A stretch of 64,000 bases of DNA from Zingiber officinale (Eukaryota; Streptophyta; Magnoliopsida; Zingiberales; Zingiberaceae): positions 27,204,636 to 27,268,635 of the forward strand of contig NC_056002.1 of assembly GCF_018446385.1 (NCBI RefSeq), given 5' to 3'. Within the stretch, counting starts at the first letter, position 1; each line of letters starts with the position of its first letter. Under the pieces are notes generated by a model. It saw only the letters and a list, made by a program, of their open reading frames with translations, was not told the DNA's origin and made no database searches. Positions 1-12,050 of this stretch are shown piece after piece. The translations under genes were made by a program, and so were the position numbers.

Positions 1-991
1 TCGACAATGGATGGAAGATCTAGGGTTCCCCCAAGGGGGAGAACCCTTAGAAAACCCCTTTTATAGGCTTGGTACAGGCACCACACGGCCCTATGGCACG
101 GTCGTGTGAGGCTCACACGGCCTGCACCACTTCCTTCTCTGCCAACCTCACACGGTCATGTGAGGTTGGCACAGCCGTGGCCTGCTCTGCCATTACCCCC
201 TTGCATGGCCGTGTAGATCTACACGGCCTACACTACCTCTAGTTCTGGTACCCTTACACGGCCATGTCTGGGACATGGCCTTATTCTTCTCCTTCTCTGT
301 CAAAGTTACACGGCCGTGTGGATTCACACGGCCATGCCATTCTTCTCCTCTAGAAACATTACACGGCCGTGTGGCTCACACGGCCATAGGCCATGTGCCT
401 CACACGGCCGTGTGGAGCTCACACCCCCTTGCATGGCCCTTGCACACCCCGTGTCTTGGCTTTGAATGGATGTGTTTCATTGCAACGTCTTTGAGACCAT
501 CAAGATGGGGTTTTCTCCAGTTGAAGTTTTCATCAAAGTTGTAGATCTTGAAGTTATCTACAAATCAGTATAAAGAACAGCCCAAAACTTCAACCGAGCA
601 TAAATTTATGGCCGTTTTACTTTTGATTTGCAGTGCATAAAACCTCACACGGTCTTCACATGGCCGTGTGAGATTCACACGGCCATGTGAGGTTCACACG
701 GCCCCAACATGGCCTTGACATGCCCATGTGGTCTCCACACGGCCATAACTTGGAAGAACTTAGTTTTTGCATGCCCGTGACACTCTGGAAGCCCTAGACT
801 TCATTTAAGCTCTGTTTTTGCTCCAAATCACGCCCTATCAATCAAAACAAGCAAAGAGCAGATCTCCGAACAAAATATAATGGAAGTATGACATTACAAT
901 GAAATAGAGTGCAATAAACATTGATTATGTTAATGAAATATAAGTAGATGCGCGTCAAAGCATGCATAAAAGTGTATATAATCTACACACA
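1..991 (-). repeat. 3' LTR of the gag-only element (partial)
   Basis: This matches 4680-5764 of the other LTR. It lacks a ~68-bp block present there (about 4727-4797) and one of two copies of a ~30-bp CACCCCCTTGCATGGCCCTTG unit (around 5160-5210). It is rich in the palindrome CACGGCCGTG and its variants. Similarity stops at the ACACA end near 991. Confidence 0.8.
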
Positions 992-1004
992 TCACACCCC
1001 CAGA
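992..1004 (-). promoter_or_regulatory. Polypurine tract of the gag-only element
   Basis: On the minus strand this reads CTGGGGGTGTGA, directly before the TG start of the 3' LTR. It follows a GAGGACAATCAAAGGTTTAA context that is typical of the 3' end of Athila/Tat-type elements. Confidence 0.7.
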
Positions 1005-2662
1005 CTTAAACCTTTGATTGTCCTCAAGCAAAATCCGCAATCTAGATTCATGTGGTTAAATAGTGCATCATAATCTCTAGAAAATCAATCTAATCCTATC
1101 AAATGATTTCATTGGTGAGCAAGATACAAAAGTAGTTTGAGTATGACCTAAATAGTAGTCCTCCGTGCTCAGTGCAATAGTGACCTATGTTTATCAAGTT
1201 TCTATCCCTAAATCTAGTCAAGTCGTCATAAAATTATATTCCTTATACTTCCGGCGATAGACACTTACCTGCCACACGCAAGGTTCATTCCCCACAAAAA
1301 TGCATACTATGCATCGTCTACACAAGGTCTCAAAGGAATACTCAATATCAAGAGAAACATAGCATTCATTTCTCCAGTAACCTAACTCGGTCTCAAAGGG
1401 GTGAATCACTAGTTTCCACTCATGATAACTATTTTTTTATCCTTTTTTTTTTCTTCTTTTTTATGCTTGCAAAGTATCAAACTTAAACAAACTTTCATCA
1501 TTTTTTTTCCTTGGAATTGATTTTTCCAAATGAGCTTACATGATCTGAGTTTATCCAGTAATCAAAATGTAGTTGAGAGGTCACCATAGAAGCACAAGTA
1601 CTAGTCTAATTCTATGAATCATGACTATTTTAGAGTTATCAACCATCAAAAATAGGCATAGTGTATAAAGGTCCTAAAACAAGGTCAATACCTAAACTCT
1701 TATAGTAAAAACATTGCTCACTTCATGCTATCAAAGATAGAAAACGATAAATCACCAAACATACTAGCACCATAAGTAACCAATAAACCACATGAAATCT
1801 AGAACAAACATGCTAGTATTTTGCAATAAGGACAAACAATCATGATGTGATAAATGATGCAACTAGCAAAAACAAAAAATTTATTATGCAAAAACTAAAC
1901 AGAACCAAATGCATCTAATGCATCCCCCCAGTCTTAAACTTTTCATTGTCCCAATGAAAATTAGAAATGATATATGGAGGAGGTTTTATGGAGTTTAGAG
2001 AAGTTACCAAGTGATGAGCTCCAAATGATTGACATTCATTTTTTTAAAGATACTTCTCTACCCAATGCTCAAATTCCTCCACAACTTTGAAATCTACAAA
2101 AAATAAAATAGACAAGAGAAATTAAGTAGAGGGTACATTTTTATTATAAAGAAATGAAACTAAAGACATAAAAGAAAACAAGGAAAATGAACTTGGGTTG
2201 CCTCCCAAGAAGCGCTTGTTTAAGGTCATTAGCTTGACCACCTCGTTAGATTCATCTAAATCTTGCTCTTGGAGGGGTAAGATATTTTAGAACCTTCATA
2301 CCAAGGATTTTTATTATGGAGGGAGCTTTCAATAAAGGAGTTAAAAATTTAAGTATCACTCTCTCCATCTTCGTCTTCTTTGATGTTCTTTCGGGTGGTC
2401 GAAGACGGTTCAGTATGAGCTTCTAATTATTGACCTCTTGAAAACCTACACACCCAAAAGAAAAGCAAACCTCCCACAAGAATGTAATATAAGAAGGAAC
2501 TAGAACCATATTAGTATGAATTGAGTATGTATCAAAAAATGAATCACATCCAACAAAATCAATTGTAGGTACATCTATGAAATTTTCTAAAAGATCACCA
2601 AGAATACTAACCTTGCATTGTTGAGATGTACCTGAAAGTTCTAAACAATGGGATGTGACTTC

Positions 2663-3580
2663 TTAAGAATTATATAGTGGCTCTAGCTCAGACTCAAATG
2701 GTGGTGCTTCTGAAAATGGTGATTCTTGGCACTTTGCTTCCATTGCATAAGTCCCTACATAATTATCATCAACCAATTCTATTCTTACACATTCCATAGT
2801 ATCAATTGGTTGTGTGACCAAAGGAGGTGATCCTTGGGACATTTCCTCCATAGTACATGTCCCTATACTTTTATCCACCACATCATCATCATAAGTAGTG
2901 AAGAGTCCACTAACATCAATATCATCAATAGAGGAATCAACAACTTTATTGGAATTTTGTAGTAGTAGTCGTAAAGCTAAGATTCCCCGTTGTACCATTA
3001 GCTCTTCAAAATCTTGTGTTGTGGTCTTCATCTGATTAGGAGCAAGAATATTTGAGTTTTGGGAGTCCTCCCAAACAATCGGCTCATCTAATTGTGAATG
3101 ATGTGGTCCATCTAATGAAGAATCATCCTGAAATTTTGACAAACTCTGATTTACTTGGGAAGTATACTCAACATTTTGTATGTAGTTGTAGTCCAAATTT
3201 TGTTGATTCATCCAAAAGTGATTATAATGTTGAGGAGTGTCAGAGATTTGCTGCTGGAATAATGACTGCTCACTCTTCTCTGAAATTAGCTGGGGTTGAA
3301 GGTACTGAATTTGATGATCTTCCCAGTCATAGCCATAAGTATCAGGAACTTGCTCATATGTATCTTGATGTTGAGGTTGAACCAAACATTGAAGTTCCGG
3401 AGTTATAGCAGTCTTTTGGAAAAAATGGCAAACAGCAGCTGGATGAGATGTGCTACCACACACTCCACAGAGAAACTCAAATTGATCATCTTCTGAATCA
3501 TAATACTCATCAATGGAAGATCTTGCGCTCATGGGTGTGAAAAATTCTCTTGAAGCCCTGCTTGACATGTTAGTGCTCAA
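2663..3580 (-). CDS. Gag-like protein with CCHC zinc knuckle (Athila-type remnant)
   Basis: This is a 305-residue ORF, the first long ORF after the minus-strand primer site. A CX2CX4HX4C zinc knuckle (Cys38, Cys41, His46, Cys51; core CGSTSHP) sits close to the N-terminus. In Athila-type Gag this knuckle normally lies near the C-terminus after a capsid region, so the capsid part seems to be missing. The rest is Gln/Asn/Ser/Asp-rich low-complexity sequence with no domain I recognise. The likely role is RNA packaging in a virus-like particle, inferred only from the knuckle and position. The Met at 3580 is the first in frame. An internal Met at residue 5 is equally possible. Confidence 0.6.
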   Translation of the reverse strand: MSTNMSSRASREFFTPMSARSSIDEYYDSEDDQFEFLCGVCGSTSHPAAVCHFFQKTAITPELQCLVQPQHQDTYEQVPDTYGYDWEDHQIQYLQPQLISEKSEQSLFQQQISDTPQHYNHFWMNQQNLDYNYIQNVEYTSQVNQSLSKFQDDSSLDGPHHSQLDEPIVWEDSQNSNILAPNQMKTTTQDFEELMVQRGILALRLLLQNSNKVVDSSIDDIDVSGLFTTYDDDVVDKSIGTCTMEEMSQGSPPLVTQPIDTMECVRIELVDDNYVGTYAMEAKCQESPFSEAPPFESELEPLYNS

Positions 3581-3734
3581 GATATCTAAAAAAAATTACA
3601 AGAAAAACTAAAAATGTAAAATTAAAGACAATAAATAAAATGCATAATGAAAAGAAAGAAAGTAAATGCAAAAACAAAAAGGAAAATATCTAGAGTAACT
3701 CATATGTTAATCAACTAATGTTAATAAAAAACAG

Positions 3735-3752
3735 TCCCCGGCAACGGCGCCA
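3735..3752 (-). promoter_or_regulatory. Primer-binding site, tRNA-Asp
   Basis: The plus strand TCCCCGGCAACGGCGCCA equals the 3' end of plant tRNA-Asp including CCA. The minus strand is therefore the complementary primer site of a minus-strand element. It fixes the orientation and places the 5' LTR to its right. Confidence 0.85.
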
Positions 3753-3758
3753 AAAACT

Positions 3759-5764
3759 TGTTCGCTCTCCGCAAGTATACGGAAAATGTCGCAAGTAATA
3801 TAAAAGATTATCGTATCCAAAGGAACTGTTGATTAAACACTAGTTAACTTCGCACGGCGAATTATCTAGACAATCAAAAAGTGGTTTACAAATGTTAGGA
3901 TAAGAAATAGAAGAGAAAAGAAAGAGAGTAAAGAGGGAGAGAATGAGCGTAGTGAATGGAGGAATGATAGATTCTAGGATTTCGATTTCCTTGTAATGCT
4001 AGGAAATGTAAATGATCCACCAAATCTTATTCCTCAATTGTCCATAATTTGTAGAAGGTCGCCGGTTCTCTCTTGCAATAGACAACTGGCCTAGGACTGA
4101 AATCTATACCTAATGTGATCAATTAGGAATGAATCCTATGTTGTCCTTACACAGGCTTGCACCTATCATGTGCTTCCCTCGGATAATCAACATAGAAATC
4201 ATCACTCTTCAACCCATTAAGATATAAAATATGAATGCTCATGAGTTCTATCCTACCCCCTTGAATGACCTTATTTTACCTTCAAGATATTCCCTCAAAC
4301 GTCCTTACACGGGCTTGTACCTGTCACATACATCCCTCGAAAAATCGAGTGAGGAATTACCTCTACAAGATCCACAAGATATTCAAACATTCAATCGAGC
4401 ATGGTTATTAAGTCCAATCACAACAATCCACACAAGATCAAATAGATACAAACGTGACAAAATCATAGAAATAGGAAATTGGTAAATCCACAAGAGTTTT
4501 ACATCACACATACTCCCTACATCCTGGATCTAGAGATCTACTCCATAGCAAAGGAATTACAATCAAGAGACAAGAAATAAAGCAATCTATAACTCAAAAT
4601 ATAAGGAGAAGAGAAGAGAAAACTTATCCATATAGCTTCGGTCTTTTTGGATGCAATCCTTGCTCCGGAGGTGGACGGATCGGCGAAGGATGGAAGATCT
4701 AGGGTTCCCCCAAGGGGGAGAACCCTTTCCCAAGCAATGGGGAAGAGCCCCAAGCCAAAGACCAGCCAAAGATGTGAGAAAAGGGGAAGAAAACCCCTTT
4801 TATAGGCTTGGCACGGGCACCACACGGCCCCGTGGCACGACCGTGTGAGGCTTACACGGCTTGCACCACTTCCTTCTCTGCCAACCTCACATGGCCGTGT
4901 GAGGTTGGCACAGCCATGGCCTACTCTGCCACTGCCCCCTTGCATGGCCGTGTAGATCTACACGGCCTGCACTACCTCCAGTTCTGGTACCCTTACACGG
5001 CCATGTCTGGGACATGGCCATATTCTTCTCCTTCTCTGTCAAAGTTACACGGCCGTGTGGATTCACACGGCCATGCCATTCTTCTTCTCTAGAAACATTA
5101 CACGACCGTGTGGCTCACACGGCCATGGGACATGTGCCTCACATGGCCGTGTGGAGCTCACACCCCCTTGCATGGCCCTTGCACACCCCCTTGCATGGCC
5201 CTTGCACACCCCGTGTCTTGGCTTTGAATGGATGTGTTTCATTGTAACATCTTTGAGACCACCAAGATGGGGTTTTCTCCAGTTGAAGTCTTCATCAAAG
5301 TTGTAGATCTTGAAGTTATCTACAAATTAGTATAAAGAACAGCCCAAAACTCCAACCAAGCACAAAGTTATGACCGTTTTACTTTTGGTCAGTAGTGCAG
5401 AAAACCTCACACAGTGTTCACACGGCCGTGTGAGATTCACACGGCCGTGTGAGGTTCACATGGCCCCAACATGACTCCTATACGGCCTTGACATGCCCAT
5501 GTGGCCTCCACACGGCCATAACTTGGACGAACTTAGTTTTTGCATGCCCGTGACACTCTGGAAGCCCTAGACTTCATTTAAGCTCTGTTTTTGCTTCAAA
5601 TCACGTCCTATCAATCAAAACAAGCAAAGAGCAGATCTCCGAACAAAATATAATAGAAGTATGACATTACAATGAAGTAGGGTGCAATAAACGTAGATTA
5701 TGTTAATGAAATATAAGTAGATGCATGTCAAAGCATGCATAAAAGTGTATATAATCTACGCACA
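3759..5764 (-). repeat. 5' LTR of the gag-only element (complete)
   Basis: This ~2.0-kb repeat is bounded by TG (3759) next to the primer site and CA (5764), where similarity to bases 1-991 stops. It includes two related ~35-bp segments (around 4145 and 4303: CCTTACACRGGCTTG). Around 4800-5520 is a dense cluster of CACGGCCGTG palindromes. Short ORFs across it are by-products of that repeat. Confidence 0.75.
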
Positions 5765-7688
5765 TTAGAACTCAGATAAACTAAATGAAACACGTGTAGT
5801 AAGGAGTCCCAAGTCGTATTTTTCCAAGGATAAATAGTGAGTGTGTGAATTCTAGAAGTGGTTCCAATCAAAATCTAATTTCAACTAAGTCAAGAATAGC
5901 ATCAAAGAAATATTATTCTCATCTAAATTGATTCTTTTCCATCTCATCAAATTAGCATCAATTAAGTTTGGCTCCAAAAGCATCATTAAATCAAATAATT
6001 CAATTCTCGAGCTCCATAACAAGTAAACTCAAGGTTTAGACACCCTTTACTAAATCAATCTACATCCAATTCTCAATCACAATCATTTTAACAATCAAGC
6101 TCAAGAATTCAATCACAATAGCATTAAACAGAGGTAGCAATCTATTCATCAAAATAAGCATTCACATTTAAGCATGATCACAGTCTTAGTATATCAAATG
6201 AACCAAACACAAGCTGTGCTAACTAGATAATCTAACCTACAAACAAGCAGTACACATAATTGTAAATTCAAAATGAACATAAATTGCAAACAATATAGTA
6301 GCTACACAAAATTCGGATTGAAGAGACGTAAATGAAAACTGAAATTGCAAATGAAAATATTAAGAACAAAATTGAAGAATTGAACTTAAACTAAAACTGA
6401 AATGAGAATTGCTAAACAAGGAATCATATGCAAACTATCTATTAGATCTTCATATCTGAGCAAATTCAAGAATAAACCAAATCAAAGACAAAGAAAAACC
6501 AAAACCTAAAACATTCCACAATCCGGATCCAAGCTCAAATTCCTCAACAATCTGCCGTGAAGCAGAAATGCCCTCGGGACGCCTACAAGCGTTCAACAAC
6601 AATCCCGAACTCCCAGCTATTACCAAGTGATGTTCATAGCTCTTGGAAACCTCCTTCAAGCTCACATCCCTCTGATAACCTCACCAGCCGAAGAACAGAG
6701 CTAGGATTCTGTGATTTTTGCAAACTAGATCAACCAGCCAAATCGACCCAGATTTGCTGCGGTATGAAAATCGGAACAGGATCAGAAGCTACCCAGGAAA
6801 CCTCCCTTCAGCTCTGGTGGATACGAAGGTCACCATTTGGGAAACCTCCCTCAAATAGGATCGCGGCGATGAAATAGAACCCAAAATCGCAATCTGGAAA
6901 CCTCCTCGATCGCTCTTTGATCACCGGAAGATGAACGTCGGCAACTCAGTGATCGCCGTCATTGAAGAATAAGAAGAACTGGATCTAGAATCGGGAATGG
7001 GAGCTGCGGTCGTCAGAGATGATGAATAGTAGCAATTATCGCGAAAACGCCGAGCTCACTGTACACTGAAGCTTCTCACGGTATTTAAACTCTCCCAAAT
7101 CTGATCGGACAGCTGAGAATTCTCGAAGCTTGATCAACGATGGAAAATAGCCAAAAATATGATCCAACAGTACCGATCTTCATCTACGGTCCAGATCTGC
7201 TCCTTATTAGGTCTGATGAGCCGGATCTTCAATGGATGGCTCAGATCTTCTTAATCTTCAATGGACGGTCCAAAACACTCCAAGGCTTGATCGCTCCGTT
7301 TAGCCCTAGATTTGAGCCCAAGTGTGGCCTGCTCTGATCGGGTCCAAAACCCTTTTGATGCTTACAAAATGATAATCAAATATTAGCATCAAATACCGTG
7401 ATAATTAGCTAAATTACAATTAAGTCCAAGATCACATGCAATTTATGAAATGTAATGTAAATGTGAGATTAGGTTATGAATAAACCATCAAAAGCATGCA
7501 TTATGAATTGAAATAATATAGCTAAATCATGGTTATCAATGACCTTGGCCAGTGAATTCCTGGAGATGATATCGCACACCTCGAAATAGAGCCAAAAATT
7601 GATGTCGATTCAGATATCCACCACCACTAAAAAATATTTACTTATAAAACCAAACTAAATATAAATAACATATATGTAGTTTTAAAAA
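5765..7688. other. LTR-like non-coding repeat sequence, unassigned
   Basis: No gene is supported. The segment at 5790-5830 (GTCCCAAGTCGTATTTTTCC) resembles sequence found beside primer sites in Athila-like elements. The part at 6450-7330 is richer in GC, contains a repeated GGTCCAGATC-type motif, and has a TTTAAATAC box on the minus strand near 7085. This suggests an old LTR into which the element at 1-5764 inserted, but I cannot find its two ends or a second copy. Bases 7380-7690 are AT-rich with nothing recognisable. Confidence 0.3.
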
Positions 7689-8155
7689 TTACAAAAATAA
7701 AATAAAATAATATAAAATAAGCAAGTAACATATAGAACAAAATATATATATCTTGTGGAACTTAAGCCCATTATTTCTTGATAAAGTATTTGTCAAAACA
7801 TTTGAATGATGGGCAGATCCCTCCCATCCACTGAGCACATATATGAATTCCAAATCAAAATTATAAGCTGCCAAAACATTTTGAGAAATCATTCCATGAC
7901 GATTATGATAACTATTAGTATCAAGTCCAGACACCATTGCTGGAAAATGGCTGCCATCAATAGCTCTAATGCAATCTTGTAACAATGACAAATTAATAAC
8001 AACAATAATAGTAGCAATAGTAGTAATATAAATAATAGAAGATTTTCATTACTTACTTTAAAATAGGAAAAAAATCTTGTACTCTCCCTTATTCTCTCAG
8101 GCACTACAGATCCAGGTTTGTGTTGGTTGCTACTCGGAAAACCTAGAGGTTCCAC
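7689..8155 (-). pseudogene. PIF/Harbinger transposase, C-terminal part (broken)
   Basis: Two minus-strand reading frames match consecutive parts of plant Harbinger-type (DDE_Tnp_4) transposases. The first, from about 8140 to 8050, has the RESTRFFSYFK block. The second, 7991-7800, has CIRAIDGSHFPAMVSG followed by SSYRNRHG-like and FDLEFIYVLSGWEGSAH segments. The first catalytic Asp (AIDG) is present. The second, normally in GSAHDS, reads GSAHHS, so a catalytic residue is lost. The frame is broken between the two parts, with microsatellite-like sequence at 7990-8050, and it degrades after NNGLK. The N-terminal half lies at 12925-13393, separated by an inserted LTR. The whole is a dead DNA-transposon enzyme. 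Confidence 0.75.
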
Positions 8156-10027
8156 TGTACAAAAATTTTGTACAAAGGTCTGAACCTTTTCCTAGCTACC
8201 ATGTGTTCTTTTAAATTAAATTTTGGATCGCCTGCGGAACTTAACACGTTTGATCCAAAACTTAATCTATTCGTTCTTTTAGGTTATGACTTGGGTCTCC
8301 TGCGGAACTTAACACGTTCGACCCAAATCACCTTAAGTTATTAATTCCATTAAATATTAATTTCCATAATTGGTTCCCAGTACTGACGTGGCGAGGCACA
8401 TGACCTTCTTGGATATGGGAGCAACCACCACCGACTAGACAAAACCTTTTATAAAAAGCTAATATTTAATTTCCTAAAATAACTTTAGGTTAACCAAAAA
8501 GAACAATCAAATCACAAGGAAAAAATAAAACAAAAGAACACAACTTCGAAAAACATATTCGAAATACTAGAACGTAAGCCTCTTGTATTTGGTATTATTT
8601 CCATAAATAACTAGTATGATGCGGAAAGAAAAATTACTAGTTATACCTTGTAGAAAAAATCTCTTGATCTTCTACCGTATTCCTCTTCTAACCTCGGACG
8701 TTGTGTGAGCAACGATCTTCCGAGATGAGAAACCACCAACCACCTTCTTCTCCTCCTAGCTAGGTTCGACCACAAAAGAAGAAGCTTCACCAAGGAAGAA
8801 AATCAAAACACTAACCAAGCTCCAAGAGATGCTAGCTTTCTCTCCTTCTTCTTCTTCTTCTCCAAGTAGTATCCGGCCACCACAAGAGCTCCAAGGGAAA
8901 GAGAGAGGTTCGGCCACCACAAGAGGAAGAGAGGGAGAGGATGGCCGGCCACACCAAGGAACAAAAGAGGGAGAGAAATAATAGAGGTTGTCCCCCATGA
9001 AGGCACCCTCACCCCTTTTTTTATATTCCTTGGCCTAGGCAAATTAGGAAATTTAATTACAATAAAATTTCCTCAATTTCCTTGACATGATTTAATTGAG
9101 AAAAATAAAATAAAATTCCCCCAATTGAAATCTTATGGCCGGCCACATCAATAAAGAACAAATTGGACAAGTTTCAATCAACAATTAAAACTTCCTAATT
9201 TGTTTCCGGAAATTTTAAAAAATAAAATTTCTCTTCAAAATCTCTTCATGGTTGATAAAAGGAAATTTCTATAATTTTAATTTTACAACATGTGAATAAT
9301 TTTTAAAGAGAAAATAAAATATCTCACCAATCTACAAATAAGGAAAGAGATCTAATCTCTTTCTTTAATCTTTTGTAGATCTTTTACAAGAGAGATATTT
9401 TAATTTTAATTCTCTTTAATAAATTATATCTCCCACATAATAAAAATTAAAATTAAAATCCCTTTTTAATTTAATTTGGTCGGCCCCCACTAGCTTGGGT
9501 TCAAGCTAGGGCCGGCCACCTAATTTTATACCTAGGTCGGCCCTAGCTTGGTTCCCAAGCTAGCTTGGCCGGTCCCCTATTGGTGGGTATAGAAGGTGGG
9601 TATAGGTGGGTATAGTACTCTATATATAAGAGGCTACGATAGGGACCGAGAGCAGGAATTGGTTTTGGTCTCCCGATAAAATTAAGCATCCCGTGTTCGC
9701 CCTGAACACACAACTTAATTTTATCAATAATAATTTATTCCACTAGAGAACTATTATTGAACTACCGCACCAATCCCAAATTACTGTAACGACCCGCCTT
9801 CTACTAACTAAGCTATAAGGCCGATCGTCACATTATGCTGTGCTAAACTATTCCCTGACCATCTCTAGAACTAGATGCGGAAGTTGGACTAATTAAAATT
9901 TTGCTAAGCTGTTAACATTTCTTGGTTCTACATGTACTAAGGAGTGTAATCTGAAGTATACCTAACGTATACTACATCCCTTATGGTCAAGGAACTGAAA
10001 TATATGTTTTTCAGCTGTTATCAGACC

Positions 10028-10355
10028 TCCCAATCGATCCACAGATCGATTGGAACAGTCAGATCGATCCAGTGATCGACTCAGCCGGCTACTGTATGCG
10101 GAACATAGGTTGGATCGATCCAGTGATCGATCCAGCATGCTACTGTGCCCGGGACGATAATTTGGATCGATCGGCTGATCGATCCAGGCTGGTCAATCGA
10201 TCCATTGATTGATCCCAGAGCTCTCTGTTCGCGACGGAATTGGCTGGATCGATCGGCTGATCGATCCAGACGCCTACTGTTCGCGAGCTGAATCGCCCAG
10301 TCGATCGGTTGATCGATTGGAGACCCTCGAATCGATCAGCTGATCGATCCAAGTT
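10028..10355. repeat. Palindrome cluster with GATCGATC/ATCGAT cores
   Basis: There are repeated units of the form GATCGATCCAGTGATCGATC and AATCGATCAGCTGATCGAT, about every 30-60 bp, inside the solo LTR. It is an inverted-repeat array rather than coding sequence; the minus-strand ORF over it merely follows the repeat. Confidence 0.75.
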
Positions 10356-11975
10356 TCTGATTTTGACCAAAGGTCTGATTTCAGCACTTGCTCGTGCCAA
10401 AATCACCTACAACCATTCTAAACCAAATACCAAACATTCTAACAACATTTACTTGGCAATTTAAGCATGATTACTAACAATCTAAACGGGTCTTTCATAA
10501 TTCATGCATCAAAACAACTAAAAATGTGGAAATTAACATGATATAAATCTAAAGTATTAGTTTTGCTAGTTTTTCCAAGATCCCTACTCCAGGTTCCTTC
10601 CACACACATCTTCATCATTGCATTGACCTCCAACCTCCACTGCTAGTCCATTTTCCTTTTACCTGTATCTGCAGTATAAGGAAAATAGTATCTGTAAGCT
10701 AAAAAGCTTAGTAAGAAACCATCTACCTCACTAAAACATGCATACGGTGCAAATATGATTTTAAATCATGTTGTTTGAAAGGATATGCTAAGTATACTGA
10801 ATAAACTAAACATGGCATGGCATATAAGCATACAATCATGGCATATCTAAAGCTGAACATGATATCAATCACATGGTATCAATGAAGAACTAAGCTGATA
10901 CTAAAAACTGAGCTAAGCTAATACTGAGCTACTGCTAGGACTGTCCTGAATTCACGAACTAATTTGTGAAAGGTTGAAAACCATATACATATAGTAAGTA
11001 AAAATACTAAACATGCTGCTGATGGACTGTACTTGCTGTGCGCGCATCCCTAACTAGACCCGGGATTGCAAGTTCCGAATCTAGTAGGGTTTACTAGGTT
11101 AGCTAAACCTAGGGACGACTATGGGAGCCCAACCCAATGGATATCTAATCCAGTACAGTGTCACTGAAAGTAAAGTACTGTAATAGCTAATACTATTTTT
11201 GCTGGATCTAGGTTATCTGAACCTAGAACTAGGTTGTCTGAACCTAGAGGCGACTGTGGGAGCCCACCCATTCGGACATCTAGTCTCATAAAAGTTGAAA
11301 TAAACTAATCATGCTAATTAACATGTTCTATGGCATTTAACTAAATGCCCACTGTATCATAAGGCGGTGCTAGGCATTTCGTCGAGCATTTGGCGCTCTC
11401 GAACTCTCCTCTCGATCGGGGAGACCACCTCTAGGCACCCAGCAGTGTCTAAACCCCTATTTGCAGAGGATACACGTGCTCGGCCCATCTAGAGATGCTC
11501 ACTAATCCCTAAATCTGTGAGAAGAGTTAAAATACACACTATATACTAACAAAATTCCATAAAACTAATCTAATGCATAAAAGAAAACACACGAGAGCTA
11601 CTTATACTGCAGGTGAGGGGTTTCTTACCTCCTATTCGTAATTTCTTACAATTCTAATCGCTGGTTTCCCGGTGAAGACGATCCTTTTGACGATCTTCTC
11701 GCGTCCACGCGTTCCTCTCACGGAGGGGTGCGTCCTCGTGTCGAAGTCGTCGCCGGAAAATGTCCTTGGGGCCCTAGGGAGAGAACCCTAGGTCCTCTTG
11801 TGGTTGGCGCCGAGAGAAGGAGGAGAGGAGAAGTGGGCGGCGGAATTAGGTTGGGGTGGAGAAAAGCTACGATCCAAGAAAATAACTCCTCACTTAATTA
11901 TTTCCTATTTATATTAAGTGATAATTCCGGCCCAACTCCAACTTAAATAAAATTGTTTCCCTTTCCTTTCAGCAC

Positions 11976-12050
11976 GGCCCTGCTGGGTTCAACTGGTTAC
12001 TAGCATTATCCCTAAGTCATAGGTCTCGGGTTCAATCCCCGCTTAGGCCA
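11976..12050 (+). other. tRNA-like sequence inside the solo LTR
   Basis: This 75-base segment has a tRNA-like layout. It has a GGCC.../...GGCC acceptor-like pairing, an A-box-like GGTTCAACTGGTTACTAGC, and a T-arm/B-box-like GGGTTCAATCCCC, and ends GGCCA. Several stem pairs are mismatched, including the lower acceptor and anticodon stems, so I do not call it a working tRNA gene. Confidence 0.45.

Larger units (their letters stand above)
1..5764 (-). mobile_element. Gag-only Ty3/gypsy LTR retrotransposon (Athila-like), minus strand, left end cut by window
   Basis: Bases 1-991 and about 4680-5764 are near-identical direct repeats, the visible part of a pair of LTRs. Next to the right LTR is a minus-strand primer site matching the 3' end of plant tRNA-Asp. 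Next to the left LTR is a purine tract (CTGGGGGTG on the minus strand). The element therefore runs right to left: 5' LTR 3759-5764, internal region 992-3758, 3' LTR 1-991. The internal region is only about 2.8 kb and codes for one gag-like protein. I see no protease, reverse transcriptase, RNase H or integrase, so it would need another element's enzymes. The tRNA-Asp primer and the CGSTSHP-type zinc knuckle are traits known from Athila-type elements. The rest, 992-2660, is AT-rich with no convincing ORF. The candidate target duplication on the right is 5765-5769 (ttaga); the left one lies outside the window. Confidence 0.8.

Noticed and set aside
275..544. ORFs of 80-95 residues across the CACGGCCGTG-rich LTRs (275-544, 4808-5306)
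   Set aside because: They follow the repeat pattern, lie inside LTRs and have no domain; the repeats TRPCG/HGRV simply translate the palindrome.
8756..9042. Hydrophobic minus-strand ORFs as membrane proteins
   Set aside because: They lie in the transcribed part of a solo LTR and result from CT-rich microsatellite-like sequence.
10028..10355. CRISPR-like spacing of ATCGAT repeats
   Set aside because: Units are palindromic and irregularly spaced inside a plant LTR, with no conserved long repeats, unique spacers or cas genes.
11976..12050. Functional tRNA gene
   Set aside because: Acceptor, anticodon and T stems have mismatches and it sits within an LTR; kept only as tRNA-like.
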